This document shows, in pieces, positions 36,901-50,700 of a DNA stretch of 64,000 nt. Source of the stretch: Rotaria macrura (taxonomy: Eukaryota > Rotifera > Eurotatoria > Philodinida > Philodinidae); contig OENT01000045.1 of NCBI GenBank assembly GCA_900239685.1, forward strand, positions 1 to 64,000, read 5' to 3'. The position numbers were made by a program, and so were the translations under genes. Positions within the stretch are counted from its first letter, which is position 1. Every line of letters starts with the position of its first letter. Under the pieces are notes generated by a model. The model saw nothing but the letters and a program-made list of their open reading frames with translations, was not told the origin of the DNA and did not search any database.

Positions 36901-39900
36901 AAGTTCACCTTGTTCTCCTTGTTCACCTGAAATTGTATTAAGAAGTGAAAACTTTGTCAAAGATTTTTCGCGTGGAAATAAAAACTCTACCTCGATCACC
37001 CTTAAACCCCATGGGACCGATTTCACCTTGAATACCTTGTGATCCCATAGGTCCTTGTGGCCCCTACAAAAAATTTTCAGAATAAAGACTCTGAATTGAA
37101 GGGATGCACTATTGGAATAAGTAGTATACTTGTTCTCCGGTGTCTCCTCGATCACCTTGGTCACCTTTCTCTCCTGAATCACCTTTGTCACCAATGAGAC
37201 CTGTTAAGCCTATAGGACCAATCATACCATTGGGACCCTGAAAGAGAAGAAAGCCGAACAATGATAGTCTTTCATAATAATTATAGAGGATCAAAATGAA
37301 CCTGAAGTCCACGTATTCCTGGAAACCCCATGTCACCTTTTTGACCGACGTCACCCTAAGAAAATGAAGTCAACAAATTTTTATTCATATGAAACAAATC
37401 AGGTCGAACGAAATAACTTTATCTCCTTTTACACCTTGATCACCAGTCAAACCAATGGGACCTTCATCACCTATATGACCTTGTGGTCTAAAAGATTTTC
37501 ACAAACCACATAAGATAGACCATCAAAAATTTGATTCAGTACCCTTGAAATCCGATATCGCCTTTGTCTCCTTTATCACCAGTTATACCGATAGTACCTT
37601 TGAACCCTTGTCTACCTTTCTCACCTTCGTCACCACTGAAAAAAAAACTTCCATAAATTAGAGTATTCATACATGATCTATACAAGCAAACCTTTCACCC
37701 GTCAATCCACGATCACCAATATTACCTTTAGGTCCCTTTAAGAATGCATACATAATGAATATAATGAGTAAAAGAAAAATAGTATTCAATTGATAAATAA
37801 CTTACCGGTGGGCCAACAAGACCTTGATCACCTCTTTTAAAAATATTATCATGAATCCATTCAATAGAAACTTAATCATGTACACTCACTTGGGTCCTGT
37901 CTACAAACGACAAAAATCTCCACTGAATATTAATCAAATGAATACGTTTCTACATACTTCACCGATTTCACCTTTTATCCCAACATCTCCTTTCGATCCT
38001 TGTGGTCCAATAGGTCCCTTGGATAGAAGCAAAAATAGTGTATTCTATATCGATTGATGAAAGTAATCAATTTTACTTCGGGTCCTTCGATGCCTTGCTT
38101 TCCTGGTGGTCCAATCGGTCCATGTAAACCTTGTGGACCTAGAAGAAATAAAATTGAATAAATACAGATTTCGAATGACATCTATTACCAACCAATAAGT
38201 CCTATCGGACCGACAGGGCCTGTCAAACCAATGATTCCCTGAAGTAAATATTTTCTTGAAAAGTCTATGAATAAAAAATCAATAATAAACATACTTTCTG
38301 ACCTTTGTCTCCTTTATCTCCTTTCGGACCTTCAAGTCCTTGCACACCCTAAGAAAAATCATATAGTTCAATTATTAAAATTAATTTATACAGACTTGTT
38401 CACCAGTTAAACCTATTGGTCCGGTATTTCCTTTGGGACCTGTTAAACCTGGTGGACCGACTTCTCCTACAAATGATTTTACAGCATCAAAATTTAAAGA
38501 AAAAGATTTTTTTCTTACCTTGAAGTCCAAGTGGTCCGAGTTCTCCTTTTTTGCCCTTAACAATAGAATTCAAGTGATAATCTAATGTACATAACTACCT
38601 ACCTTTGTACCGATGGGACCCATCAGTCCCCTGCAATAAACATGATTTTATCTCTACTTAGACAAATGAATATAACTTACTGATCACCAACGGGACCCAT
38701 GTCACCCTAAATAATATTTGCTTGTATGATGATGAACAACACATGCAATAGCATTTGTACAAAAGCAAAAGAATTTACCTTATCACCCTTTTCACCTTGC
38801 ATTCCAGGAAGACCACGTGGTCCCTTGAAAAACAAATTACACTGATAAGAGTCACACACACGCACACCCTAATGTATTTACCTGTTCCCCCTTTTGACCT
38901 TCAAGACCTCGATCGCCTCCTAGAAATAAAGTTCAACTAATATATTCTAGAATTAGTTCTATAAATCTTTTGCTGTTTTTCTACTAACGATTTCCAATTG
39001 GACCAACTTGACCCTGAAAATATGGTAATCAAAGAAGTATTTTTTGAATATAGTTCAGAAACAAAACAAAAACCTGTGGTCCTCTTGGTCCTTGAGGTCC
39101 TATCGGGCCAGGTGGTCCTTGAGGTCCTATTGGTCCAGCTAAAAGATAAAGTAGCACTTTATATCAACAGTTAAACATCAACTAAACAGTATATCTTACG
39201 TTCGCCTGTTTCTCCTTTGTAGCCTCTTAAGCCGGGTTGTCCCTTGAAACAAAACAAAAACCAAACTGTTACTAGTGATATCCTGTTTTCATAAATTTCA
39301 GTGTACCATAACGCCAGGTATGCCTGGTCGCCCTGTTGCACCTGGTGCACCCCTGAGAATTTTCTGTCCAAAGAAACAAATACAGATGATATCATATTGT
39401 TGTGCACATTAAATACGTACCGTATAAACATTAATCATTCCTTGCATTGTACGAACAAAAGATTTCGGATCATGTTTATCATGAATGGGTGACTAAATAG
39501 CAAGATAATGTTCCGGCAAAGAGTAGAAGAAATCTAAACCGTATTATGCATACTGGAATAACAATGATGTGACCAGAAGCTCCCTGTGCACCTACAGGTC
39601 CATTAAGACCAGGTCGTCCAGGTCGTCCAGGTGGACCTGGTGGTCCTATTTCATATTGTTCTGCTCGTTTTGGTAGCTTTTAGAATAAAGGGATAGATAG
39701 TAATATCGAGAAGAATTCAGATTGATGATGATAATAATAAAAAAATGTCATACTGCATGATTTGACAAATATTGATCTTTGTAATGAAGTTTTCGATTTC
39801 GACGATAACTTCCTACAGTTTGAGATATGATCTTTTCTTCATCAGTATATGGATCCCATTCAATAATAAAAATATCTTTGATATCACCCTAAATAATCAA

Positions 39901-41676
39901 TTGCAAAACATTGCATGTTTATAAAACTATTTTCTAACTTTAATGCTTTAGTTATAGTTTTAAATATTGATATACATTAGTGTTATGATTCAATCGATCG
40001 ATCAATTTCATTGTTCGTTTTATATTTTACATTGCAAAAATATGGTCAAATAGATAGTATCCATTTGAATTTCTTCGTTAACTTTTACAAGAGTAATTTC
40101 CTTTCTTTTCTCAATAGATAATATTCAAAGATGTAGAACTACTAATCTGATCGTGTACATTTTCTTTACGTTTTTATGAATGTAGATTAAATTAGTCAAG
40201 TTTAATTTTAGTTCTATGTTGATGAAATAAAAGACAACAATTACTAAAAATAACTTATCTATTCTTCGTTTTACTTCAGATTCGTTAGTAATATCTTAGA
40301 AGTCTTTTCTTTGAAATAAAATCTATTTAAAAAAAGGAAGCAACAAGAAAAAATCCATACAGTACAATATTTATGCCGACTTCAATATAAAATCATTTAA
40401 AACAACTCCTACGCTATAATAATAAATTCTGAAAAAAAATCTAACTACCTCTATGTAATAGATTCGAGCAGAGCTATTATCATTTTTTCTTCGAGTACAC
40501 AAAGGAATCTCGTATCAAGCGATATCAGTACAATTTATGTCCGTAAAATACTTGTCAATGCTTTAGTTGATTTGACACAATGTTTTTCTTCAAACATGAA
40601 AAAAATTCGTTGATAAAGAAAAACTAATGTTATATTTTTTTCTCATACAAAAAATTTTTAGTCTCAACCAAATTTATGAATTATATTTTGAAGTTTGATA
40701 CCTTATGGGACAAATCGATCGAATGTTTAAAAGGAATAATATCGTTGAATTTTACCTTAAACAATAAATCCTTTTGATATTCTTCATGATTATTTTTTCC
40801 CAAAAATGCAACTTGTGTTCTCGATAATATGTCTAATGTTCGAACGATATTCATTGATAGCTCGATAGTATCATCTAATGCATCATCGTACTGAAGTATA
40901 ACCGAGTCATATCCGAATCGAAGAATAAGTTGATGCCATCTAAAATATTGTTTGTCTTTTTTGATAAAACAAATACGAATATTGATATTTAACTTACAAG
41001 CCATCATTGGGTAAAAATTTCTTGTGATGAAAAATAAGTTGTTCTATTCTATTGGCACAATGATAAGTCACAGTGATGTTTTTATTAATTTTCATTTCGA
41101 ATATAGATGACGACTTATTGTCTAATAAAGAGAATAATGTCCCTGATGAATATCTAACAGCACGATATGTTGTTAGAATACTAAATGTATTTGGTACATA
41201 TGATCCTATGAAAAGAGATCAGAATACAGAATACTTTTCAATAGAAAGTCATATTTATATATATATATATAAATATACTAGAGCTCCACGTAAATTTTGA
41301 ATTGAAATTGATATAAATAAGAGTGGACTTTTGATAATTGGAAGTACATGGCGTTCGAATAGCAATATTAGTTAAATTAGTAACATTTGTTTCAACAATA
41401 TCAAGTGTTGGCATGAGATTTTCTGTAAGTATTGTATTGGATGTATCAACCACTGGTATCCAACCATGATTGATAAGTTGTGGAATATCAATCAAATTTA
41501 AAATGACTTCAACGAAAAATAAATAAATAAATAAATAAGAGACAAATAATTTATTTTAGCTAAGTACCTGAAAAATTATTATTATTATTATGATCAATAT
41601 TATGTAATTGACTAGTGATTTCATTTTGTAATGTTAATGGAACAAAATAAAGAAATAAAAACAACCACGTCATCAT
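32770..41676 (-). CDS. fibrillar collagen alpha chain (TSPN-bearing, type V/XI-like)
   Basis: The start MMTWLFLFLYFVPLTLQ at 41676 is a signal peptide. N-terminal exons are 41568-41676, 41279-41506, 40998-41205, 40756-40939, 39754-39888 and 39554-39676. They encode a thrombospondin-N/laminin-G-like domain (FSILTTYRA, WHQLILRFGYD) and then GDIKDIFIIEWDP, which leads into Gly-X-Y repeats. About 40 small exons from 39.7 to 34.0 kb encode the triple helix; several are under 50 bases. The C-propeptide (COLFI) exons are 33723-33984, 33539-33657, 32953-33108 and 32770-32889, all in phase. They show NPFQSCLDL, GKYWIDPNHGS, IRFLRILYNQIEQNLTYDC and the ending QVCFF. This chain should assemble into extracellular fibrils. 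The exact set of triple-helix exons was not fully resolved. The upstream in-frame extension to 41823 is judged 5' UTR. Confidence 0.85.
34030..39676 (-). other. triple-helix (Gly-X-Y) exon cluster of the collagen gene
   Basis: On the minus strand, Gly codons recur at every third codon in roughly 40 short blocks separated by introns of about 40-100 bases; one intron at 34840-35317 is longer. Checked examples are 36991-37063 (73 nt, starts on a full Gly codon and ends after the first G of the next), 36883-36926 (44 nt, completes that Gly), 36759-36831 (73 nt) and 36671-36696 (26 nt). The pieces listed as separate frames in this interval are exons of one gene. Confidence 0.85.
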
Positions 41677-43109
41677 TTTACTATCTCCGTGGTCATACGA
41701 TGATAAAAATTCTAAACACAAATAACTAAATAAACAGACTATATGCTTCGTGTTATTGATTGATTTTGTTAAGTAGTTATCTGTATTAAGGCGTGTATAT
41801 GAATAGAAAGAGATTACTGACAACTATGATGTGGCATTGACCCCAATTGAAAGATATGAGAACAACTCAATATACATCTTACGGTTAGACAACACTTACC
41901 ATTTTGCAAACACCCGTTCTTTTAATTATCGCCTGTCATACACAAGGGCACGAGTTTTGTTATATGTATATGTATAATTGTATTCTTTGTTGAAAGGTTC
42001 TCTATTATACTAATATACAAATGTCTTACATTCATTTTAGCTAAACCTTCAGCAAATGAAAAGATTTTCATATGAGACATTAAAAAAACTTTTATAATAG
42101 GAGATTCACCCATGTCGACATTATTCTTCATATATCTTGATGAATATCTGATAGTACTGTACATAACTACACAAATACCTATCCATTCGTTTAACTCTTC
42201 ATAATACGAATGAATAGAAATTGTTTGGAATTACTAAGAACCATAAAAATGATATTCCAAATCTTTACTTTCTTTTTCTACAATCTTCTTTTTTCCTACA
42301 TCAATGTGTTCGTCTGTTCAATCAATTTATTTTCCATCTTAAGGTATCATCATCACAGCCAATAAATACATTGATAAACGATGCTTGCCAATTATGCAGT
42401 AACCTATTTTTAAAATTAACGTTCTCAAGATTATTCATAAAATTCTTTGATCAATCACACTTATCAAGTATTTTCTGATCATAGGAGAAAAAATTGTAAA
42501 TGCTATGCAGTTGACGCATTCTTTTTACATTTCTACGCCTTTAATCGAGTTGAGAAGAAATAAAGTCAATAAATTCAGTTTGTCGTACATATTTTAATAC
42601 AAACGAATTAATCGGTCAACTCAACATACATCACGTGCATTCAACATAATCACAAACAGAGCAAAAAATAGAAAACAAGAATGCAAAAAGGAGAGAAGAA
42701 GAAAAACACCGAGTTGGTGTCATACCGGGTTTAATACACAGAACATAAAAACATATATAAACATGTTGTTTTTTGTTTTTCGAAGAATATTACACAATAC
42801 ATGACAAAAAATGAAACAGAAACAAAGCGAATCTCTTTTTTTTAAGACGTTCCTTAACAAACGATAAATACTAGTTATAATAGTTGGATGATATTTTTTT
42901 TTCTATAATGATTTTTGAGCATTGAGATAAATAATTTATTTGTCTGGTTCAAGTGAGCAAATAAATGAATACTGTTGTAAAGTTTCATTCGTAAATTGGC
43001 GAGAAAAATAGAACTCTTTCTTTTCCTAATATGTATACATATATATATATTTATATATATATATATGGCACGTTTAATACGAGAAATGAAGATTTCGATT
43101 GAGCATAAT
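41677..43109. other. spacer upstream of the collagen gene
   Basis: 1.4 kb with no supported gene. It should hold the collagen promoter and the 3' UTR of the nuclear receptor gene. An imperfect (TA)n palindrome lies at 43037-43066. Confidence 0.45.
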
Positions 43110-46100
43110 TTAGTAGGATGTGTTATTCATCGGAAAATGCATACTGCCCGACGGTGGTGTTGGAATAGGTTCAGTACGTGTTTGTTTATAATATTGTGCT
43201 GCTGGAGTTGATGGTGAACGTTTCGTTGCCATCGTCGTAGAATAAATCATGGGTGATGATGCCGTCATTCGATAGCCTATTTGACCTGGAATAAAGTATT
43301 ATTGTATTTTTTGATTCACATTTAAATCACAAGAAATATCAATAATATATGCGAAAAAAATAATAAAGCTCAGTCTGCCAAATGAATACTAATCTTTAGA
43401 ACGGATGATATTACTCTTATTCTTTGTGGGAACATCTCAGTTAACTACAGACGAACAATAGGTCCTACTTAATGAGACGCTATTTAAAGGAAACTAAATG
43501 ATGTATAAACGAAGTTTTATAAAAAAAAAACATAAATCCTTTATTTATAATCATTCACAATATATAACTAAATACTTGAACGTTATTCTATACATGAGAA
43601 TATGTGTTATTGCATCAAATAAAAAAAAAGAAAGCAACTAGCCCAATATTCTGACAGTTTCTACTTACAATTTGCATCATCCATGTTGTGCGTTTGATTA
43701 TTATCTTGTTTTATACTATAATTAATTGAATTTGAGCATTCTGATTGAACTTTAGAATTATTTACGGTGGTTGACGGTTGTGATGACGGAGCGGAAGGTG
43801 TATTATTATTAGTATGATGATTATTATTTGCTGATAAATTTTGACTAAAATTTGATGGTTGTGTTGATAAATTATTGACATCATTATTCATGGATAAAAA
43901 ACTAGTATTTAAATCTAATGTATCTTGTGCATCAAGCATTTCTAATAAAAGATCTGCTTGTGGTAATAAATCATTGGCACGCATGTCTAAAAAGAGTCGT
44001 AATAATTTTGAACTTAACATTTTTATATGTGGTAACTGCAATAGTAATGTAAAATGACGTATCGAATTATCTTGATAAACACTTGGATTTGAATCGCATG
44101 TGTATTGTATCGATTGATAGATTTGATTTGTTAGTAGACGAAATGATTTTGTTGTTGTTATGGTTGCTGGCACGGAGTTAATAAGTATAGTTGCTTTAAG
44201 AGCAATGAATTCTTCGTGTGTTGTACGAGGCTCTTTAAATGCTTGAAGAATATTAAATAAACTTGTACATATTGCAGCTAAACCTGGACTTGATAAAGAA
44301 CGACTCCTAAATAGAACAAAAACAAATCTATACGATAGAGAAAAATCAAAACGTAAGCATTGAATTTTGTATACCGTGATACAATAAAATCTGGTGCAAA
44401 GTGAAGTGTATCATCGTTTCGTTCCAATGATCGTTCGATTATATCGAGTAATAAAGTATCTAACCAACTCTGTTCAATGATCGTTACTTGTTGATCAAGA
44501 GTTAAACTTTCAGTGTATCCTAATAAGACAAGAGAACACATATATTGTAATCTTGCATGGAAAGAATACACAATGATAAGAACGAGCAAAACAAAAATAT
44601 CACAATATACTACCTGGCATTGCTTTCGCCCAATTAATAAGAACGACTAGTTCCTGATCGAAAATTTTTGCAAGTAGTTGTAGAAAATATTGATCATCTA
44701 GTAGTCGACTATTGTCGGCTTTGGCTGGTAAATTAAGTCTAGATGCTTGAGAAAGTGAAGCTATGAAGTCAGCTGGAGCTATTGGAATACGTAGACTTTC
44801 AGAAGTTGTCTAAATTTTTCAAGAGAACAACAAATCATCGTAAAACGAAAGACAAAAAAAACTGCTCAACTTTACTTTATTTGTTGATGGTTGTGACGAT
44901 GAAAAATTGTTATTATTAGTATTATTATTGTTGTTATTATTATGCATTTGAGCTGTGGATGTTGTTCCAGTATTTGATTGTGGTGTCTCCGTTGTTGTCA
45001 CTAGAAGTCCATGTTCTTGATTATTTCTTGTTGAAGTATTATTGGCATTTGAATTCGATGATGTTGACGTAATTTTACAGACTGATACGGCTTTTTTTCG
45101 ATACTTTCTTTCACGCCGCGTTGTACCTTTTGTCATACCTACTTCATAGCACCGTCTCAAACGGCATGCTTGACAACTTTTTCGACGATGTTTATCTATC
45201 GTACATGTATTGGTTGCCGGACAGATGTACTCATTTGTGCCTTGAATACTTCGTTTGAAAAACGCTTTACATCCTGAAAACGAATCGTTTGTTTTTTGTT
45301 TAATGCCATTTAGAAGTGCTTCGATATTAATTTATTTACCTTCACAACTCCATACACCATAATGATAACCAGAAGCAATATCATTACAAACAGCCTGAAA
45401 TCAAACACAGAATTAGTATGAAACATTAAGCTTTTCTTGTTTACACATACACAACGGCGTTTGTCTTCGGAAGATATTGATGCTAAATATTACAAAAGAA
45501 AGAAAAACACTTAATGAACATTTAAATCGAACAATTAACATAGAAAGACTTATTCTCAAGAGAACGACTCATATCAATGTTCTAAAATTACCTCGATGTG
45601 AAAATATTTTGTTAATTTAGTGGAATAGTATTTCATGAAAAAAGGTTATTCTTTCTTCCAAATGATAGTTAGTAGTATAGTAGCTGAAGGTCTTTAGAGT
45701 TGAAGAAGGTTAACTTAGGACACAAAAAAAAATAAAAATAAAACACCTTGCGACGGCAACATTGATATGGGATAAGACCAAGTTTAGCAATCGATACTAG
45801 TGACTTGATCTGGGCAAAAAATAATTTCAACTATATTTATCCAGTACATAATCAATCAAGCGTTTAGCACACTCGAAAAAACAACAACGCAGTAACGATC
45901 GTTTGCTATTTTCCCGATGAATAATACTGCTCATTTTTATATTTGTTTTTATTTTTCTAAATATTTTTCGTACCAACCTCCACTTGACGTTGCTGACGGA
46001 ACTAAATTTGACGTTGAAGATGTTTCAACTGGATTATTTGATGATGGTGATATTTGCTCATTATCCGGTGATGATGTCGTTCGTTGATGATGTTGAGTGA

Positions 46101-46662
46101 AAAAACCATTTGAAAGTGGATGATATGGCGGTGGACTAAACGGTTGTTGTTTAATTGTCGAAGATGTTGTGTTTGCTAGTGAGTTGGATCCACGATCGAA
46201 ATCTGTCTGTGTATTTCCTGATCCTGACATAGTCAACATATCTAATTATTGAACATTATTATTGGTTTTTGATAAATAATGAAAACAGGGACATTATGAT
46301 CTAAGGGCAATATATATATTTATATATATTGGTGTGATGTAGAACGTTGATTGTAAAGAGCGCAATGAAAAGAAAAAAAAAAGAACGCAGAAAAAAAAAG
46401 AAAAACGACGCTGCTTTCAGAGTCATCTATATAATGTTAAGGAGATTTTTTTTTACATCCTTTCCAAGATTCATCGTTACTCGTCGAGTCGATTTTCTTT
46501 TTATTTATCCTTTGTGAAAATTAAATTTTCTACGAGTAGAAGACTATTAAAACACAATATGGCCGATGTTCATAAGAAAAAAATTAATTTAAATTTTTTC
46601 TGAGCCATGCAGTTTTTTCTGACTAGTGTTCTACTGAAGATTCTTTTTGTTCTTCAATGAGT

Positions 46663-46693
<31 letters not shown>

Positions 46694-47746
46694 TGACTTT
46701 CTTATTCTTTCTTCCCCCTATCAGGTCAAGGGGCTACATGACCTCTGACGAAATAGGACGAATGAACACATGTCTGCGTACATTTTTCTATTGTATGGTT
46801 CAGACTCAATAGTTCATTGATTAATGTAAAAAAAAGAAACTATTGAACATACGTGATCTCATATTTACCTATTCTACACTGATGATAGAAAGAAGAAGAA
46901 AAAAACAAGATGATTTCTACGAAAAAAGTATACACTATTGATGGTGACGACGATGCTGCTACATTAATGATTGGATGTCAGGAGGACGAGGGAAAAAACG
47001 GGGGGTTGTGTGAGCGTACAAACATAAGTAACATATAGCTGTTATAAAGTATGGAAAGAAGGAGGACGACAGAAACGAAGAAGAGAAGAAAAGGAAAAGG
47101 AGGAGAGAGAAAAAGAAAAGAATCAGTCTGCCTAACAACATTTTCGTTAGTTTTGCTTACGAGTAGTTAGACAAGGGCGGGCATGGATGGTGTATAGCAA
47201 GTCATCATGCTCTTTCTTTTTTGCATCCAACAGAGCAAATAATAGTTTAGATGAAGGTGACGAAGGCAAGGGTAATGGCAAAGCGGATTCACAGGATACA
47301 TGCGTCACAAAAAACCTACGTGAGAAAATAAAAAGACGAAAAGAACATAACTTATTTTTGTTGTCGTGTAATTTAAAAGAAGGAAATAAAAGGAACTTCG
47401 AATAGAGAGGCAAAGACAGAGCGCAAGAGAGAAAATAGCTTTTATTAGTATGGTAAAAAAAATAAAATTTAAAACAAATAAAACAGTACAACTTACGTTC
47501 GACAGTTGTAGTCTTGGTTTTTTTCTTTTTGTTATTAACATTTGGTTTTTCGATAGATGTTGATTGATTTAATTGATCATTTGTTGGATGAAATGGATCA
47601 ATTTTGGAATCAATAATTGTATAATCGACCTCATTTGTTTGTGGAGATGGGATTTCATTTATATCCCAATCGATTGTTTCATCTTTTATATTTTGTGTAT
47701 TTGATTCTTTAAGAAACTGAGTCCAGAGTTGTTTTTTCGATGACAT
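43110..47746 (-). CDS. estrogen-receptor-like nuclear receptor
   Basis: A nine-exon model (47497-47746, 45978-46241, 45451-45482, 45340-45394, 44876-45273, 44614-44809, 44375-44519, 43669-44306, 43110-43285) gives 717 residues with all phases in agreement. Residues 1-181 are a Ser/Asn-rich A/B region; the first exon is the least certain. The DNA-binding domain starts at Cys182 ([20 protein letters not shown]) with P-box EGCKA and [14 protein letters not shown], which is the estrogen-receptor class. An Asn/Thr-rich hinge follows. The ligand-binding domain begins about residue 334 and shows [32 protein letters not shown] and helix 12 LLLEMLDA (~566-573). Glu386 and Arg428 match the human steroid-A-ring clamp, but the usual His is Leu551. 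A long Asn/Ser-rich tail follows helix 12. It is expected to act in the nucleus on estrogen-response-type elements. Confidence 0.88.
45183..45482 (-). other. DNA-binding domain exons of the nuclear receptor
   Basis: Three exons (45451-45482, 45340-45394 and the start of 44876-45273) encode the two zinc fingers. The first finger is split by an intron directly after its first Cys, and again between the Glu and Gly of the P-box. Eight zinc-ligand cysteines are present across the exons. Confidence 0.85.
46661..46693. repeat. (AAC)n microsatellite
   Basis: About ten AAC units lie within intron 1 of the nuclear receptor gene model. Confidence 0.9.
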
Positions 47747-50700
47747 ATCAATAGATGATGATCTAGATGGAAAATTTATCTGAAATAGATAGTCAACAGT
47801 AATGAAAATAAACACCAATGTTTGGTTTATTTATCTATATTGATTGATGTATCACTTGTATGACATGGAAACAAAACCTAGACTAGTTTTAATAATCGAT
47901 TGTATACTTGTTTTATGTTGATGATTTATTTCAAGAGATTTGTTCTCTGTTTTCTGAAAATATAAGTTTTTAAAATCGCGAATAATGCTGAATGAATGTG
48001 GGTTATATCACTACTAAAAATTTTCGTGGAAAATACATTGTCATAAAAATTATTCAAGGACATGTATGCTGTGAAATGAAACACATTCGAATACTTGTCA
48101 TCTTTTAACAAATGTAAGTCGTTTATGAGTAAAAAGAAGAGAGGAATACAAAAAAAGACCTTCCCAGATAAAATAGAAAAGAGATGTCGACAAGAAAACT
48201 TAACAAGTACATACAGTTTCTCTATCGATTCCTATGAAATAGCTGAGTAGAAAAAATTATAATTATCAAGGCATGAAAACATATTCAAGTTCTTGGAAAG
48301 AAAAACTATCTTAAAATGAATCAGTCTTTTTAATTTTCCTAAGTACTAGTATTATATATCATATTTATATAAATTTCGTAGATTTTAAGTGCATTATCTT
48401 CGTACATAAAATAGATTAGAATGAAAATAGAACATAATAATCAATGGTTTAGTGTAACGGGGAAATTTTTAAAAGCCAATCTACTTACTGGCCATATTAT
48501 TCATCGAGAAAAATAATTAGAGAAATCCATTTTAATTGTTGATCAGTGATCATATTATGCATTTCGATACGTACACACATCAAGAACAAGAAATAATCGT
48601 CGATCAATTGGAAGTTTTTTTCTGTTATAGTATTATGTATACAAATAAGGTCGGACAAATAGTCTCACAATGACTGTAGGACAAGTGTAATGGATGTTCA
48701 ATTGCATGTCATACAAAGACGTAGTTAAGAATAAAAAACAAACATAGTTCTTCATTTTGTTTCTTCTCTTTTTATGTCTTTAGAACTCATGTCAATCAAC
48801 TAATGAAAGTAGAAACAGCCTTCAAAGGGAAGAGGCGGCCTTTTCCATCCGCATAGTCTTTGTTGCAATTTAAATGACTATTCTAAAACCATCATCAAAA
48901 AAAAAACTGTAGAACGCATGAATACTACCGTATAGACAAAAAAAGAGAAGAAAAAGGAAAAAATAAATAAATACCTGTAATTTTCTTTACCAAGGATTAC
49001 CCTCTTTTAACGAAGGCTCTATTACTGTTAATCTTTATATTATCATGTTCATCTATTACTAAGTTTTTCTTCATGCATATACATGCTGTTTGGTGGATGA
49101 AAAGAAAAATTTTAAAACTTTGATGTCAATAGCTAAATCTATCGTGACAGCTAGCATAAATTGTTTCATAGAAAAAAACCACATGCTGCTCATCAATAAT
49201 CAAATCAGAGTACCCTTCAATTGTTCATACGTATAACTGATACGAGGATGTCACTATACAACCTAGCGTGTTAATTTACTTATGTCTGTTTTTTTCCTCA
49301 AAAATATAATATGTGACACATGTTAATTTTTAGGAGTCATTCTGTGGGACGTTTTTGTCCATATTCTTTCATGCTGAAATTAAATTCAATAATTTTTCTC
49401 ACCTGAAAACGTGTGCGACTCGGTTCGATGATTTTTTCAAAGGCTTGAAATCATATCCTCTTCTGTTTAAGCATAAAAAGAAAAAAACTCGAATGATCGA
49501 AAAGAAATACTAGTCACTATAACAATGTCTAAGAATATGCGTAGTTGTTCATCGTTTTACCTTGTTGATAGTAAACATTTTGTTTATATGTATTCAGAAT
49601 ATAACCAACGTCACCAAATACGTCAAAACGATTATTGGCATATTTCTCTTTTTTTAATCTAATATGAAAAAATACAATCATAATGCCTACTTAATCGAGT
49701 ATAAATGCAGAACAAAAATTGCAATGCATACATATGCAAACCGATAGAAAGACGATCGGTTGATTTTTACGTTTGATTGACTCGATATACTACGAAGAGA
49801 TAATCGAATTCAAGGTTATACGTAAAATGAATCTGTCTGCGTAGATATATTTTAAGCGAAAAAAATATTACAATAGATACGTACATGAGAATATTACCTG
49901 TTGTTCTATTGTATTGAAATGATCTTAGAACTAAATGCATTAAACTAGATCCATGTGAATATCAAGTGTTCGAAAGAAAATTAAACATAAGAAAAATAAT
50001 CCAAGCTAGTTTCATATGTCATTTCTAGGAATTTCTAGAAGAGTTTCTAATCAAAAATTTGTGACATAATTAAAAATTATCATAGACGCTATTCAGACGA
50101 CACTTTAACATGTGTCAGATTCGAGTGACTAGTTTCATAACATTTCATTTGAGTATATTCTTTTTTCTAGCTGCTGAATCATCATTAGTGCTATTTAATA
50201 GTGACCATCGAAGCGAACATATTGTAAAATAATAGGAATAAATTTCGGTACTGAATAAAAAGAAAAAATAATTTGAAAATTAATATAAAGAAAATTCAAA
50301 AGTTTCACATTTTCATAAAATTAGTCTCTATTCATTGAGATGTGATGGCTAGTTTTGTATCTTCTTCAATGAAGGCATTCTCTTCTAATACTCAACACGT
50401 TACGTTAACTTAGACGAGATTATTTTTACTTATAAGTAACCAAAGTTACTTTTTTATACAAAAGATAGAAAAAAAGACAAAAATATAATATCTTCATATT
50501 TGTCATCAAGAATAATCTATTCGCTTTAAGCAAATATTTCTCGTATGTATGAATTACTGATTTAACAATTAAACAATAAGGCATGATATGCAACATGTGC
50601 TGATTACTGATTACTCAAGAGAATTGAAGATTTTGCTTTTTCAATAGAAAAAAAATACCATCGGAGTTGTAAACATTGTATTAGTTAATATTTTTCATCA

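Noticed and set aside
41677-41823. Longer in-frame start for the collagen (MSVISFYSY...)
   Set aside because: It would place ~49 residues before an excellent signal peptide. The ATG pair at 41671-41676 gives a normal secreted N-terminus.
47147-47495. Continuation of the first nuclear-receptor exon frame with a peptide reading [21 protein letters not shown]
   Set aside because: A GTAAGT donor at 47496-47491 ends the exon, and the phase fits the exon at 46241. Splicing to an acceptor near 47319 gives a stop in the required phase.
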